Source of the DNA: Streptomyces sp. GESEQ-4
Lineage (GTDB): Bacteria > Actinomycetota > Actinomycetes > Streptomycetales > Streptomycetaceae
Length of the DNA stretch: 64,000 bases
NCBI RefSeq assembly: GCF_017948455.1
Contig: NZ_JAFFSU010000001.1
Span: forward strand, 558,001-622,000
Direction: 5' to 3'
Below the pieces are notes generated by a model. That model was not told where the DNA came from. It searched no databases and saw only the letters and a program-made list of their open reading frames with translations. This document shows positions 20,145-28,714 of the stretch, piece by piece (the stretch's first letter is position 1; each line of letters opens with the position of its first letter). The translations under genes and the position numbers were made by a program.

Positions 20145-21053
20145 ATGAGCGCTGACGGATTGCCCGGGACTGCTGCGCCCGGCGTCCCCGCGCCGCCGCC
20201 GGGCCTGGTGGTGGTCGGCCGCTTCGACCAGCCCGAGGGCTACGCCGTCCAGCGCCCGCGCGGTGCCGACAGCTGGCTGTTCACCTGGACGACCGGCGGA
20301 CGGGGACAGCTGCGCCAGGGGAGCGCGCGGGCACGGGCGGCGGCCGGGGACCTCGTCGTGCTCGCGCCGGGCGTCCGGCACGGCTACGGCGTCGAACCGG
20401 GCGCCGGGCGCTGGGAGTTCTGGTGGGTGCACTGCCAGGCGCGTCCGTCGTGGTCGTCCTGGCTGCGGCCGTACGACACCGGGGACGGGATGTACGTCGT
20501 CACGCCCACGCCGGCCGGGCTGCACGGCCGCCTCGACGCAGCGTTTCGCCGGATGCTCGCCGACGCCCGCTGGACGGGCACCGGGACACCGCCGTCGACC
20601 GGGCCGGAGGACGACCGGGTGGCCGTGGCGCACGGCACCGCGGCCCGGGAACTCGCGCTGTGCTCCCTGGAGGAGATCGTGCTGCTCACCGCGGCCACCG
20701 CACGGACGTCTTCGCCCCGGCCCGGCGTGGACCCGAGGGTGCGGAGGGCGCAGGCGCTGATCGACGCCGACCCGGGTGCCCCGCACACCGTCCGCTCGCT
20801 CGCCGAGCAGGTCGCGCTGTCGCCCTCCCGCTTCGCGCACCTGTTCACGCGGACGCTGGGGCAGTCGCCGATGCGGGCGCTGCGCGAGGCACGGCTGCGG
20901 CATGCCGCGCGGCTGCTGGAGAGCACCGATCTGACCGTGGAACGGGTGGCCGCGGCTTCGGGCTTCGCGAGCCCGTTCCATTTCAATCGGGTGTTCCGGC
21001 AGCGGTACGGGGTGCCGCCCGGAGCGTACCGAGGCGGGCCCGTGGCCAGGTGA
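20145..21053 (+). CDS. AraC-family transcriptional regulator
   Basis: A 302-residue regulator with an N-terminal cupin-like sensor (about residues 20-150, including TWTTGGRGQLRQG and APGVRHGYGVEPG). The C-terminal AraC HTH domain (about 205-298) carries LAEQVALSPSRFAHLFTRTLG and the second unit ASGFASPFHFNRVFRQRYG. The ATG at 20145 is preferred because a full AGGAGG ends 6 bases upstream; the ATG at 20139 overlaps the ribosome site. Divergent from PhyH, its probable target. Confidence 0.92.
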   Translation: MSADGLPGTAAPGVPAPPPGLVVVGRFDQPEGYAVQRPRGADSWLFTWTTGGRGQLRQGSARARAAAGDLVVLAPGVRHGYGVEPGAGRWEFWWVHCQARPSWSSWLRPYDTGDGMYVVTPTPAGLHGRLDAAFRRMLADARWTGTGTPPSTGPEDDRVAVAHGTAARELALCSLEEIVLLTAATARTSSPRPGVDPRVRRAQALIDADPGAPHTVRSLAEQVALSPSRFAHLFTRTLGQSPMRALREARLRHAARLLESTDLTVERVAAASGFASPFHFNRVFRQRYGVPPGAYRGGPVAR

Positions 21054-21118
21054 ATGAAGGCCACTATTTCCATGTCGGTACGGCGTCAGCCGGAAATGGA
21101 TCCCAATAGCACCCCGGA

Positions 21119-21133
21119 TTGACATTCTGTCAA
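21119..21133. promoter_or_regulatory. TTGAC-N5-GTCAA palindrome upstream of the sigma-like/lectin gene
   Basis: TTGACATTCTGTCAA is a perfect dyad 162 bp before the GTG start at 21295. The same pattern recurs at 31863-31877 and 44743-44757. It also contains a TTGACA that could be a -35 box, but no good -10 is seen at 16-18 bases. Confidence 0.5.
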
Positions 21134-21294
21134 GTCTCCGTCAAGACAAGGTAATCCACAAAACCATGAGATCACTTGTTCCGCTTCGCTGAGCTGTGTA
21201 AAGGTGTGCTCTGTCGGCGTGCAGTCAGAACATGCAGCCCACATACCCCTTGGTATGGACTTTACGCCGGATGCCCTTGAGAGGAAATGCAGCC

Positions 21295-23142
21295 GTGAAA
21301 GACGCTGGCCTGCCGAATTCCCCCACGTCCGCGCCCTTGTTCGAGGTGACGGACGAACAACTCAGCACCGAGCTGAGGAAATGGACGGGAACGGCGCCCG
21401 CGCTGCACCCCGTCGGTGAACTCCTCGACCGGCACTGGGAAGCGGCCTTCGCCTACGCACGGCTGTGCACCGACGGTCCGCGGGCCGCGGGCATGCTCAC
21501 CACGGCGGCCTTCACGAGGCTCTTCGGCGAGTCCCTGCGGCAGACCGGGCCGACGGCCGCTTGGCGGCCTCATCTGCTCGTCACGGTGCGCCGGATCGCC
21601 GCCGAGTGGGACGGCGACCGCAGACGCGAACAGCTCCACCCCGAGCTGAGATCCGAGGCCGGGGACGGCGAGCGTGTCGCGGCACGCCTGCTGCCGCCGG
21701 CGGACCGGCGCCTGATCTCCGGGGCCTTCCAGCGGCTGACCCAAACGGCCCGCTGCCTGCTCTGGCACGTCGAGGTGGAGGGCGAGCCCCTTCGGACTCC
21801 GGCCGCACTGCTCGGCCTCGAGGAAGAGTGCGCAACCGTCGAACTGCAGCGCGCCCGGGAGCGGTTGCGCGAGGAGTGCCTCCAGGTGCACCGCGAACTC
21901 GCCCCCGAGCAGGAGTGCCGGCGCTTCCAGCGGATGCTCGACGTCACCTACCGGCGCGGCGGAGTCGACGTCGACCCCGATCTGCGCACGCACCTGGACG
22001 GCTGCAAGCACTGCCGCCACACCGCCGGCCAGCTCGACCACTTCAACGACGGGCTCGGCACGGCACTCGCCGAAGCCGTCCTCGGCTGGGGCGCGCGGGC
22101 TTACCGCGAGTACTGGGCGCAGGTGCCCGAACTGGTGGAAGAGATATCACTCGGGCAGGAGCTCCAGGCACAACCGCCTTTTCCAGGCGAGGAGTTCGCA
22201 CCTCCGATGCCTGCCCATCGCCCGCCCTCCCCTCGCTCGGCCCACAAGGCCGCCCGCCGCGCCGCACGCCGCCGGAACGTCACCATGGCCGTCGCGATCG
22301 TGGGCGGCCTGATCGTCCTCCCCCTCGTCCTGTGGTCCGCGTTCGGCTCCGGGGACGACACCACCCCGTCCGACGGCGACCGCTCCTCCGACGCACCCGT
22401 CACGGGCACAACGCCCGGCAACCCCTCCTGGGTCGGGTCGGGCGAGGAGACGGACGGCGCCCTGAGCGGCCGGCTGCACAACGTCGACTCCGGTCTCTGC
22501 ATCGGCATCGAGGGCAAGAAGGCCGTAGACGGCGCGGAGGCCGAGGTCACCCAGTGCTCCGCCGCGGCCGGTCAGCAGTGGACGTACGAGACCGACGGGC
22601 TGCTGCGCAACGTGGCCGACCCCGACCTCTGCCTCGACTCCCACCTCGGCTACTCGGTCCGGCTCGCCCCCTGCACCGGGACGTCCCAGCCGGACACGAA
22701 GAACGTCCGCTACGACTTCACCCTCCAGGGCAGCCTGGTCCCCCGCTGGAACCAGGACCTCGCCCTGACCTCCGCCGGCGACAGGGCCGGTGCGCTGGTG
22801 CTCAAGAACCGCGACGACAGCACCGCCCAGCGCTGGGTGATCGACACCGCCAAGACCGACCTCCAGATGGAAGTCGTCCACTGGGAAGCCGCCGCGAGCA
22901 CGTCGAAGCCGCCCGCCGCCCCGACGCCCTCGAAGCCGCCCACACCCACCGCCACGCCCGAGCCGACGCCCACCGCGACCCCGTCGACCGCACAGCCGAC
23001 GCCGACGCCGTCTTCGTATCCCTCCTGCTACGGGTACTACTGCTCCTGGAACAACCAGTACGGCCAGTACGGCTGGTACGGATACGGACAGGGGTACGGC
23101 TATGGGAACGGCGGCCACGGGTACGACGGCTGGCGTCGCTGA
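21295..23142 (+). CDS. Membrane-spanning ECF-sigma-like / zinc anti-sigma / ricin-lectin fusion protein (copy 1)
   Basis: A 615-residue protein with an unusual build. Residues about 25-115 resemble sigma region 2 (LDRHWEAAFAYARL, AWRPHLLVTVRRIAAEW). Residues about 140-205 resemble region 4 (LTQTARCLLWHVEVEGEP, TVELQRARERLREECLQVH). A zinc anti-sigma H-x3-C-x2-C motif follows at H233, C237, C240. One transmembrane helix lies near 330-350 (MAVAIVGGLIVLPLVLW). Outside is a beta-trefoil ricin-type lectin (SGLCIGIEG, QQWTYE, CLDS), a Pro/Thr linker and a Tyr/Gly-rich tail. The GTG at 21295 has GAGGA 9 bases upstream. Actinobacterial ECF groups with fused C-terminal anti-sigma and membrane parts are known. 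A sugar-sensing membrane-tethered regulator is inferred. A paralogue lies at 38741. Confidence 0.8.
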   Translation: MKDAGLPNSPTSAPLFEVTDEQLSTELRKWTGTAPALHPVGELLDRHWEAAFAYARLCTDGPRAAGMLTTAAFTRLFGESLRQTGPTAAWRPHLLVTVRRIAAEWDGDRRREQLHPELRSEAGDGERVAARLLPPADRRLISGAFQRLTQTARCLLWHVEVEGEPLRTPAALLGLEEECATVELQRARERLREECLQVHRELAPEQECRRFQRMLDVTYRRGGVDVDPDLRTHLDGCKHCRHTAGQLDHFNDGLGTALAEAVLGWGARAYREYWAQVPELVEEISLGQELQAQPPFPGEEFAPPMPAHRPPSPRSAHKAARRAARRRNVTMAVAIVGGLIVLPLVLWSAFGSGDDTTPSDGDRSSDAPVTGTTPGNPSWVGSGEETDGALSGRLHNVDSGLCIGIEGKKAVDGAEAEVTQCSAAAGQQWTYETDGLLRNVADPDLCLDSHLGYSVRLAPCTGTSQPDTKNVRYDFTLQGSLVPRWNQDLALTSAGDRAGALVLKNRDDSTAQRWVIDTAKTDLQMEVVHWEAAASTSKPPAAPTPSKPPTPTATPEPTPTATPSTAQPTPTPSSYPSCYGYYCSWNNQYGQYGWYGYGQGYGYGNGGHGYDGWRR

Positions 23143-23157
23143 CCGGCACGGTGGAGG

Positions 23158-23856
23158 TCAGGCGCCGGTGCCGGGGCTGAAGACCGTCAGCCACACCGAG
23201 GACTCGTTGCCGCCCACCGGAACCTCACCGGCCGTCCAAGCCACCTTGAGCGGGTCACGCTCGTCGGGCGGCGTCACGAGCAGGGCGTCCGGTGTGGCCG
23301 TACGGGCCCCGCTGATCTCGGGGCTGGAGTACGACAGCCCGGCCCAGGCGCTACTGCCGGGCGTCAGGGTGACCGTGGCGGGAGAGCCGTCGGAGCGCTT
23401 CGGGTCCGGGCCCAGCTGCTTGCCGGAGGCGTCGACGAAGGCGGCGCCCGGGTAGCCGCGCACCGTGCAGGTGCCGGACGAGGTGTTGGTCAGCACGATC
23501 GGGTAGTTCCGCTGCCCGGCTCCCGGGTTGACGCGCCCGACGGACGCACGCAGCTCGGAGGTGTGGCAGCGGGTGCTCGTGGCGGGCCGGGTCTGCTCGG
23601 CTGGGGCGGACGAGGAGGGCGTCCCCGGTGTCTCAGGTGTGTCAGGTGCTTCAGGCGTGACGCTCGGCTGCGTGGTCGTGGGGGAGGCCGATGCGGGGGT
23701 GCTGGTGCCGGTCGCGGGACCTGCCGTGCCGGGCAGCGTCTCCGGTGTGTTCGCGGTGTTGCTGCTGCCGTTGCCGCAGCCGGTCAGCAGTCCCAGCACG
23801 GCGACGGCGCTCGCCAGCAGGGTCGCCCGGCGTACGGACCGGTGGGTGTTCGCCAT
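23158..23856 (-). CDS. DUF4232-domain lipoprotein
   Basis: A 232-residue lipoprotein. The signal ends LLTGCGNGSS (lipobox cysteine near residue 27). A Ser/Thr/Pro/Glu-rich spacer of about 60 residues follows, then a DUF4232 domain starting at CHTSELRASVGRVNPGAGQRNYPIVLTN (given as two pieces CHTSELRAS and QRNYPIVLTN) with the paired cysteine in GTCTVRGYPGAAFVD. The family is common and uncharacterised on the Streptomyces surface. ATG 23856 is preferred over 23886 because the signal peptide begins there. Convergent with the lectin fusion gene, 15 bp apart. Confidence 0.85.
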   Translation of the reverse strand: MANTHRSVRRATLLASAVAVLGLLTGCGNGSSNTANTPETLPGTAGPATGTSTPASASPTTTQPSVTPEAPDTPETPGTPSSSAPAEQTRPATSTRCHTSELRASVGRVNPGAGQRNYPIVLTNTSSGTCTVRGYPGAAFVDASGKQLGPDPKRSDGSPATVTLTPGSSAWAGLSYSSPEISGARTATPDALLVTPPDERDPLKVAWTAGEVPVGGNESSVWLTVFSPGTGA

Positions 23857-23966
23857 GGTTCTCAACGCTCCTGAGATGTCCCGCACCCGTCGTGACGCGT
23901 GCGTACGGCGCCTTGTGCCCCGTCACTCGTGTCCGATGCGCGCGGAGCGGGAAAAGTTCGCGGCTT

Positions 23967-25331
23967 TCATCCCTTCGCTCCTACCGAGTCCAGGATGCGC
24001 TCCGACTGGGAGGGATCGCCGTTCTGGCGGATCTGCACATACACCTGAGGCCGCGCGTCGCCGCCGGCCGGAGTGAGCCCGGCCTCCGTGATCGACCCTC
24101 CGCCCGGGCAGTCGGTCCAGGTGCGGACCCGGCCGTGCCACCGCTCCCCGGTGTAGGAACGGCCGCCGTCGTAGTGGCAGCCGGCGTGGGTGAGGGCGTT
24201 CACCTGCCCGGTGACGTCGCCGTGTTCGCTCAGGCCGACGAACACGCCGTTCACGTCCGACGTCAGGTCCTGCCACTTCGCCAGATCGTCCGCGACGGTG
24301 AACCCCGGTTCGCGTCCCGGACGCAGGCCGATCGACGCGGGATCCCACCCCGAGTCGCGTACCTGCCGGCCCCATGCGCCGGGCACCTCGGCCGTCACCC
24401 GGCCGCTGGAGTCCTCGACACGGATGCCGGGGGCCGGGGACTCACGGGTCACCAGCGCCAGGGTCACACCGACGGCCGTGAGCAGCAGCAGCGCGGAGGC
24501 GGTCAGGGCGAGGGCCCTGCGGGGCCGCCGGGGGCGTGGCGCCCGGGACGCCAGCCGTTCGATCTCCTCGGCGAAGGCCTGGGCCGTGGGCCAGCGGCGC
24601 CCGCGGTCCGGTTCCAGTGCGCGTAGCAGGGCCCGCTGCACGCCCGGGTCGAGGCCGGGGCGCAGCCGCCCGGGCGGTACGACGTGTCCGGGCTCGCCGG
24701 GCACGGCGCCGGTGACGAGGTGGTAGCCGACCGCACCCAGGCTGTACACGTCGGCCCGCTCGTCGATACCCGCGCCGGGCCCGGCCTGCTCGGGCGGCCG
24801 GTATCCCGCCGAACCCGCAGCGAGGGTGAGACCGGACGCCTCCGCCAGGCTCTTGGCCAGCCCGAGGTCGGCCAGCAGCACCCGGGCGGCGCCGCCGGGG
24901 GAGGTGCGCAGCAGCACGTTGGACGGCTTGATGTCCCGGTGCACGATCCCCGCCTGGTGCAGCGCCGCGGCGCCCCGGGCGGCCGATGCCGTCAGCCGCA
25001 GCGCCTCCGGCACGGGGAGCGGACCCTCGGTGAGCAGGTCGGCGAGGGTGCCGCCGTCGGCGTACTCCATCACGAAGTACGGCCTGCCGTCGGGCAGTTC
25101 GCCGATGTCGTAGACCTGGACGACCCGGTCGGAGCCGGCCCGGCGCAGCATCCGCGCCTCGGACAGGAAGCGCTCGCGGACGTCCAGCCGGTGCGCCCAG
25201 TTGTCGGCGAGCACCTTGACGGCCACGAGGGCGTCGAGCTCGTCGTCGTGGGCGAGCCAGACCGTGCCGAACGCCCCGGTGCCCAGGCGGCGTTCGGGGC
25301 GGTAGCGCCCGATCCGCTCGACGGAGTGCAT
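23967..25331 (-). CDS. Membrane Ser/Thr protein kinase (PknB-like)
   Basis: A 454-residue kinase. The catalytic domain (about residues 8-270) has the glycine loop LGTGAFGTVWLAHD, the ATP lysine in VAVKVLAD, the catalytic loop HRDIKPSN, DLG in place of DFG, and the APE-like region RPPEQ. A single transmembrane helix near 283-305 (ALALTASALLLLTAVGV) leads to an extracellular domain of about 145 residues with two cysteines (AGCHYDGG, WTDCPGGG), not a PASTA repeat. It is divergent from an ECF sigma gene 81 bp away. A functional link (phosphorylation control of the sigma factor) is inferred from position. Confidence 0.92.
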   Translation of the reverse strand: MHSVERIGRYRPERRLGTGAFGTVWLAHDDELDALVAVKVLADNWAHRLDVRERFLSEARMLRRAGSDRVVQVYDIGELPDGRPYFVMEYADGGTLADLLTEGPLPVPEALRLTASAARGAAALHQAGIVHRDIKPSNVLLRTSPGGAARVLLADLGLAKSLAEASGLTLAAGSAGYRPPEQAGPGAGIDERADVYSLGAVGYHLVTGAVPGEPGHVVPPGRLRPGLDPGVQRALLRALEPDRGRRWPTAQAFAEEIERLASRAPRPRRPRRALALTASALLLLTAVGVTLALVTRESPAPGIRVEDSSGRVTAEVPGAWGRQVRDSGWDPASIGLRPGREPGFTVADDLAKWQDLTSDVNGVFVGLSEHGDVTGQVNALTHAGCHYDGGRSYTGERWHGRVRTWTDCPGGGSITEAGLTPAGGDARPQVYVQIRQNGDPSQSERILDSVGAKG

Positions 25332-25412
25332 ACGACTATCATGCCTGGCCTCAGATCCGCACCGAGGACCCGTGCCGAGGATCTGTCGACCGCGAGACCG
25401 AGGGGAGCCCCC

Positions 25413-25964
25413 GTGTCCGACGCCGCGCTCACCGAGGACCTGGCCCGGCGCGCGGCCGCGGGCGACGGTGCCGCCCTGGACGAGCTGCTGCACGCGATCC
25501 GGCCCGAAGTCGTCCGGCGCTGCGGGCGGTTCCTGCCCAACCGGGAGGACGCCGAGGAGGCCGCGCAGGACGTGCTGCTCCAGGTCGCCCGGAAGATCAC
25601 CGGGTTCGAGGGCCGCAGCCGCTTCAGCACCTGGCTCTACACCGTCGTCGCCAACTGCGCCCGCCAGAAGTACCGCGAGCTCAAGCGGCGTGCCGCCGAA
25701 CAGCCCGCCCCGATCGACGACGCGCAGTACGTCGACCCGCGCACGACGAGTGTCATCGCCGGCTCCCGCGTCGACCTGCTGGAGGCGCTGGACCGTCTGG
25801 AGCGCGAACACCCGCATCTCGTCGCCCCGTTGGTCTACCGCGACATCTGCCAGCTGAACTACGCCGAAGCCGCCGAACGCACCGGCGTCCCCCTGGGCAC
25901 CCTGAAGTCCCGCCTGCACGAGGCCCGCAAGCAGATACGCCCCTGGCTGTCCGACACGCCCTGA
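25413..25964 (+). CDS. ECF-type RNA polymerase sigma factor
   Basis: A 183-residue group-IV sigma factor. Region 2 (about residues 25-90) includes VVRRCGRFLPNREDAEEAAQ and FSTWLYTVVANCARQKYREL (in pieces FSTWLYTVVANC). Region 4 (about 125-178) includes LVYRDICQLNYAEAAERTG and LKSRLHEARKQIRPWL. The GTG at 25413 follows GAGGGGAG. No anti-sigma gene is adjacent; the divergent membrane kinase takes that position. A repeat element follows 3 bases after the stop. Confidence 0.92.
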   Translation: MSDAALTEDLARRAAAGDGAALDELLHAIRPEVVRRCGRFLPNREDAEEAAQDVLLQVARKITGFEGRSRFSTWLYTVVANCARQKYRELKRRAAEQPAPIDDAQYVDPRTTSVIAGSRVDLLEALDRLEREHPHLVAPLVYRDICQLNYAEAAERTGVPLGTLKSRLHEARKQIRPWLSDTP

Positions 25965-25967
25965 GGG

Positions 25968-26070
25968 AGCGCCCCTTCAGGGCGCGGGGCTGTGTCAATA
26001 TGCGGCTCCGCCGCGCGGGCGCGACCAGCCACGACGGCGCCGCAGTGAACCGACGACACATCGCGGCACC
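25968..26070 (+). repeat. Post-stop intergenic repeat, copy C
   Basis: Begins 3 bases after the sigma-factor stop with AGCGCCCCTTCAGGGCGC. Continues ATATGCGGCTCCGCCGCG as in copy B, then GACCAGCCACGACGGCGCCG as in copies A and D, so it joins both halves of the element. Convergent gap to the PP2C gene. Confidence 0.7.
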
Positions 26071-26086
26071 CCCCCCAGCGGAGCCC

Positions 26087-28459
26087 TCACCCCTCGAGCG
26101 GCCCGATCTCCGCCCAGATCGTCTTACCGTCCCCCGTGTGCCGGCTCCCCCAACGCTGCGTGAGCTGGGCAACCAGCAGCAGCCCGCGCCCACCCTCGTC
26201 CCAGGTCTTGGCGCGCCGCAGATGCGGAGCCGTATGGCTGGTGTCGGACACCTCGCAGATCAGCGTGGCCGTGTCATGGATGAGCCGCAGCCTGATGGGG
26301 TGGGTGCCGTACCGGATGGCGTTGGTGACCAGCTCGCTCACCACCAGCTCGGCCGTGAACGAGGCGTCCGGCAGCCCCCAGAGGTCGAGCTGCCCGACGA
26401 CCTGCTTGCGGATCGGGGCGACCAGGGCCGGGTCGGCCGGGATGTCCCAGGTCGCGACGCGGGAGGTGGGCAGCCCCTGGGTGCGGGCGAGCAGCAGGGC
26501 CACGTCGTCGGAGGCGCCGCCCGTGGGGAGCAGGGTGTGCAGGATGCGGTCGCAGGTCTCGTCCAGGGAGCCGGAGGGGGCGGCGAGGGCGTCGCAGAGC
26601 AGTGCGTGCCCGGCGTCGACGTCACGTTCGCGGGACTGGATGAGCCCGTCGGTGTAGAGCGTGAGCACCGTGCCCTCGGGCAGTTCGATCTCGGCCGGCT
26701 CGAACGGCAGCCCGCCCAGGCCCAGCGGCGGCCCCGCCGGCAGGTCGATCTGCCGGGGCCTGCCGCCGGGCGGCTGCATCACGGGCGGCGGATGCCCGGC
26801 GCGGGCCAGGGTGCAGCGCCGGGACACCGGGTCGTAGACGGCGTAGAGGCAGGTGGCGCCGACCGCGGCGGTGCTGCTGTCGCCGCCCGCCTCCGCGGAC
26901 AGCCGAACGACCATGTCGTCGAGGTGGGTGAGCAGCTCGTCCGGGGCCAGGTCGATGTCGGCGAGCGTGCGCACGGCGGTGCGCAGCCGGCCCATGGTGG
27001 CCGAGGCCTGGATGCCGCGGCCGACGACGTCCCCGACGACCATCGCGACCCGCATCCCGGACAGCGGGATCACGTCGAACCAGTCGCCGCCCACCCCGGC
27101 CCGCGCCGCCGGAAGGTAGCGCGAGGCCGCGTCCAGTGCCGCTGTCCGCGGCAGTGACTGGGGGAGCAGGCTGCGCTGCAGGGCGATGGCCGTCTCGCGT
27201 TCGCGGGAGTAGCGGCGGGCGTTGTCGATGCAGACCGCGGCGCGGGCCGTGATCTCCTCGGCCAGCAGTTCGTCGTCCGGCGTGAAGGGGTCCGGGCGGC
27301 GGAAGCGGGTGAGGACGGCGACGCCGAGGGTCGCGCCGCGGGCCCGGATCGGCACGGCCATCGTGGAGTGGATGCCGTACTCCCTGACCCGCTCCATACG
27401 GGCCTTGTCCCAGGTCAGCCACTGAGTGAGGTCACCGGAGGGCACCGCCGCGACGATCGTGCGGCCGGCCAGCAAGGAGTCGGCCTGGGGAGACGTGGCC
27501 GGGTACACGTCCAGCTGGCCCAGCTTGACGACGGCCTCGGGGCTGCCGGGATTGACCGACTGGTGGGCCGCCCGACGCAGCGTGACCGGCGCGGTCACCG
27601 GCCCCGTGGCAGGCTCGCCCGTGGGCTCGGGCGGGTCCAGGAGGTCGACGCTGACGAAGTCGGCGAGCGCGGGCACGCACACGTCCGCGAGTTCCTGTGC
27701 CGTGCGGGTGATGTCCAGGGTGGTGCCGATGCGGACGCTCGCCTCGTTGACCAGTTGGAGCCGCTCGCGAGACTCGTACTGCTCGGTGAAGTCGTGCGCG
27801 GCGACACACACCCCGCGCGCCCGTCCCGTGGCGTCGGTGATCGGTGCCATCCGGGCCAGCCAGGCGTTGACCCGGCCGTGCACGCCGATCGGCACGTAAG
27901 CGCGTACGTCGTTGCCCCGGCCGGTGGTGAGGACCCGGTGCAGCTGCTGCTCGATCCTCTCGCCGTCCAGCCGGCCGCTGAGCTCGGGCACGCGCAGTCC
28001 GCGGATCCGCTCCTCGGGCAGTCCGATCACCTCGGCCATGGCGTCGTTGATCCGGTGCAGTCGGAGCCGCTCGTCGTAGATCGCGACGGCACAGGGGGAC
28101 TGGGTGAGGCCGGCCTGTTCCAGCGGATCGTCGGGCTGCGGCGGCCGGTCGCCCTCCAGCGGGGTGACCGCCAGCCAGTCGCCGGTGCCGCCGTTCTTCG
28201 GCTGCCGGTGGTGGACGAGCAGCCATACGGTGACCGTATGGCCGTCGCGGTGGCGCAAAGTGACCGTTCCGTCCCAGCGGGGCGGTCGGACGGCGGGCGG
28301 CGGGCCCTGGATCAGCTCGGCGGCGAGGCGCCCCACGACGTCCTCGGCCGTCCAGCCCAGCAGTCGCCGGGCCCCCTCGCTCCACTCGGTCACCGTGCCG
28401 TCGCCGTCGAGGACAGCCCGGGCCGTGGCGGCCTCGTCGAACGGATACACCGGGCTCAT
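26087..28459 (-). CDS. PAS-PAS-GAF SpoIIE-type PP2C phosphatase with C-terminal histidine-kinase-like ATPase
   Basis: A 790-residue cytoplasmic signalling protein. Two PAS domains (about residues 1-110 and 125-240) are followed by a GAF domain (about 250-400), a SpoIIE/PP2C domain (about 420-640) and an HATPase_c domain (about 660-785). The phosphatase metal site is intact: GGDWFDVIPL, VVGDVVGRG, YTDGLIQ, SDDVALLL. The ATPase has N-box NAIRYGTH and G-box GGRGLLLV. Such proteins combine dephosphorylation of anti-anti-sigma (STAS) proteins with anti-sigma kinase activity. ATG 28459 is chosen for the GGAG 8 bases upstream; an earlier GTG at 28504 is open. The partner is unknown. Confidence 0.93.
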   Translation of the reverse strand: MSPVYPFDEAATARAVLDGDGTVTEWSEGARRLLGWTAEDVVGRLAAELIQGPPPAVRPPRWDGTVTLRHRDGHTVTVWLLVHHRQPKNGGTGDWLAVTPLEGDRPPQPDDPLEQAGLTQSPCAVAIYDERLRLHRINDAMAEVIGLPEERIRGLRVPELSGRLDGERIEQQLHRVLTTGRGNDVRAYVPIGVHGRVNAWLARMAPITDATGRARGVCVAAHDFTEQYESRERLQLVNEASVRIGTTLDITRTAQELADVCVPALADFVSVDLLDPPEPTGEPATGPVTAPVTLRRAAHQSVNPGSPEAVVKLGQLDVYPATSPQADSLLAGRTIVAAVPSGDLTQWLTWDKARMERVREYGIHSTMAVPIRARGATLGVAVLTRFRRPDPFTPDDELLAEEITARAAVCIDNARRYSRERETAIALQRSLLPQSLPRTAALDAASRYLPAARAGVGGDWFDVIPLSGMRVAMVVGDVVGRGIQASATMGRLRTAVRTLADIDLAPDELLTHLDDMVVRLSAEAGGDSSTAAVGATCLYAVYDPVSRRCTLARAGHPPPVMQPPGGRPRQIDLPAGPPLGLGGLPFEPAEIELPEGTVLTLYTDGLIQSRERDVDAGHALLCDALAAPSGSLDETCDRILHTLLPTGGASDDVALLLARTQGLPTSRVATWDIPADPALVAPIRKQVVGQLDLWGLPDASFTAELVVSELVTNAIRYGTHPIRLRLIHDTATLICEVSDTSHTAPHLRRAKTWDEGGRGLLLVAQLTQRWGSRHTGDGKTIWAEIGPLEG

Positions 28460-28714
28460 CGTCGTCGCTCCATCGCGCGTACGCACAGTGAACAGCTGGG
28501 TCACTTCAGTTCCAGCCTAGTGCGTCACGGTCCCGCGCGAACGGGAACCGAGAGTAGTCCGGCACCCTGGGTCAAGAGAGAGATCCGGCCGATGTGGCCC
28601 CTGGGACAGAAGCACCTCACCCGCCCCTTGACGCCCTCATGTGGGTCACCGTCAGAATCTGTTTGTTCACGATCAGTTGTGAGTACTTCTGGGCCCTGAT
28701 GAGGGAGAGCCGCC

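Noticed and set aside
21119..21142. TTGACA as a housekeeping promoter of the lectin fusion gene
   Set aside because: No acceptable -10 hexamer occurs 16-18 bases downstream; the palindrome explains the sequence better.
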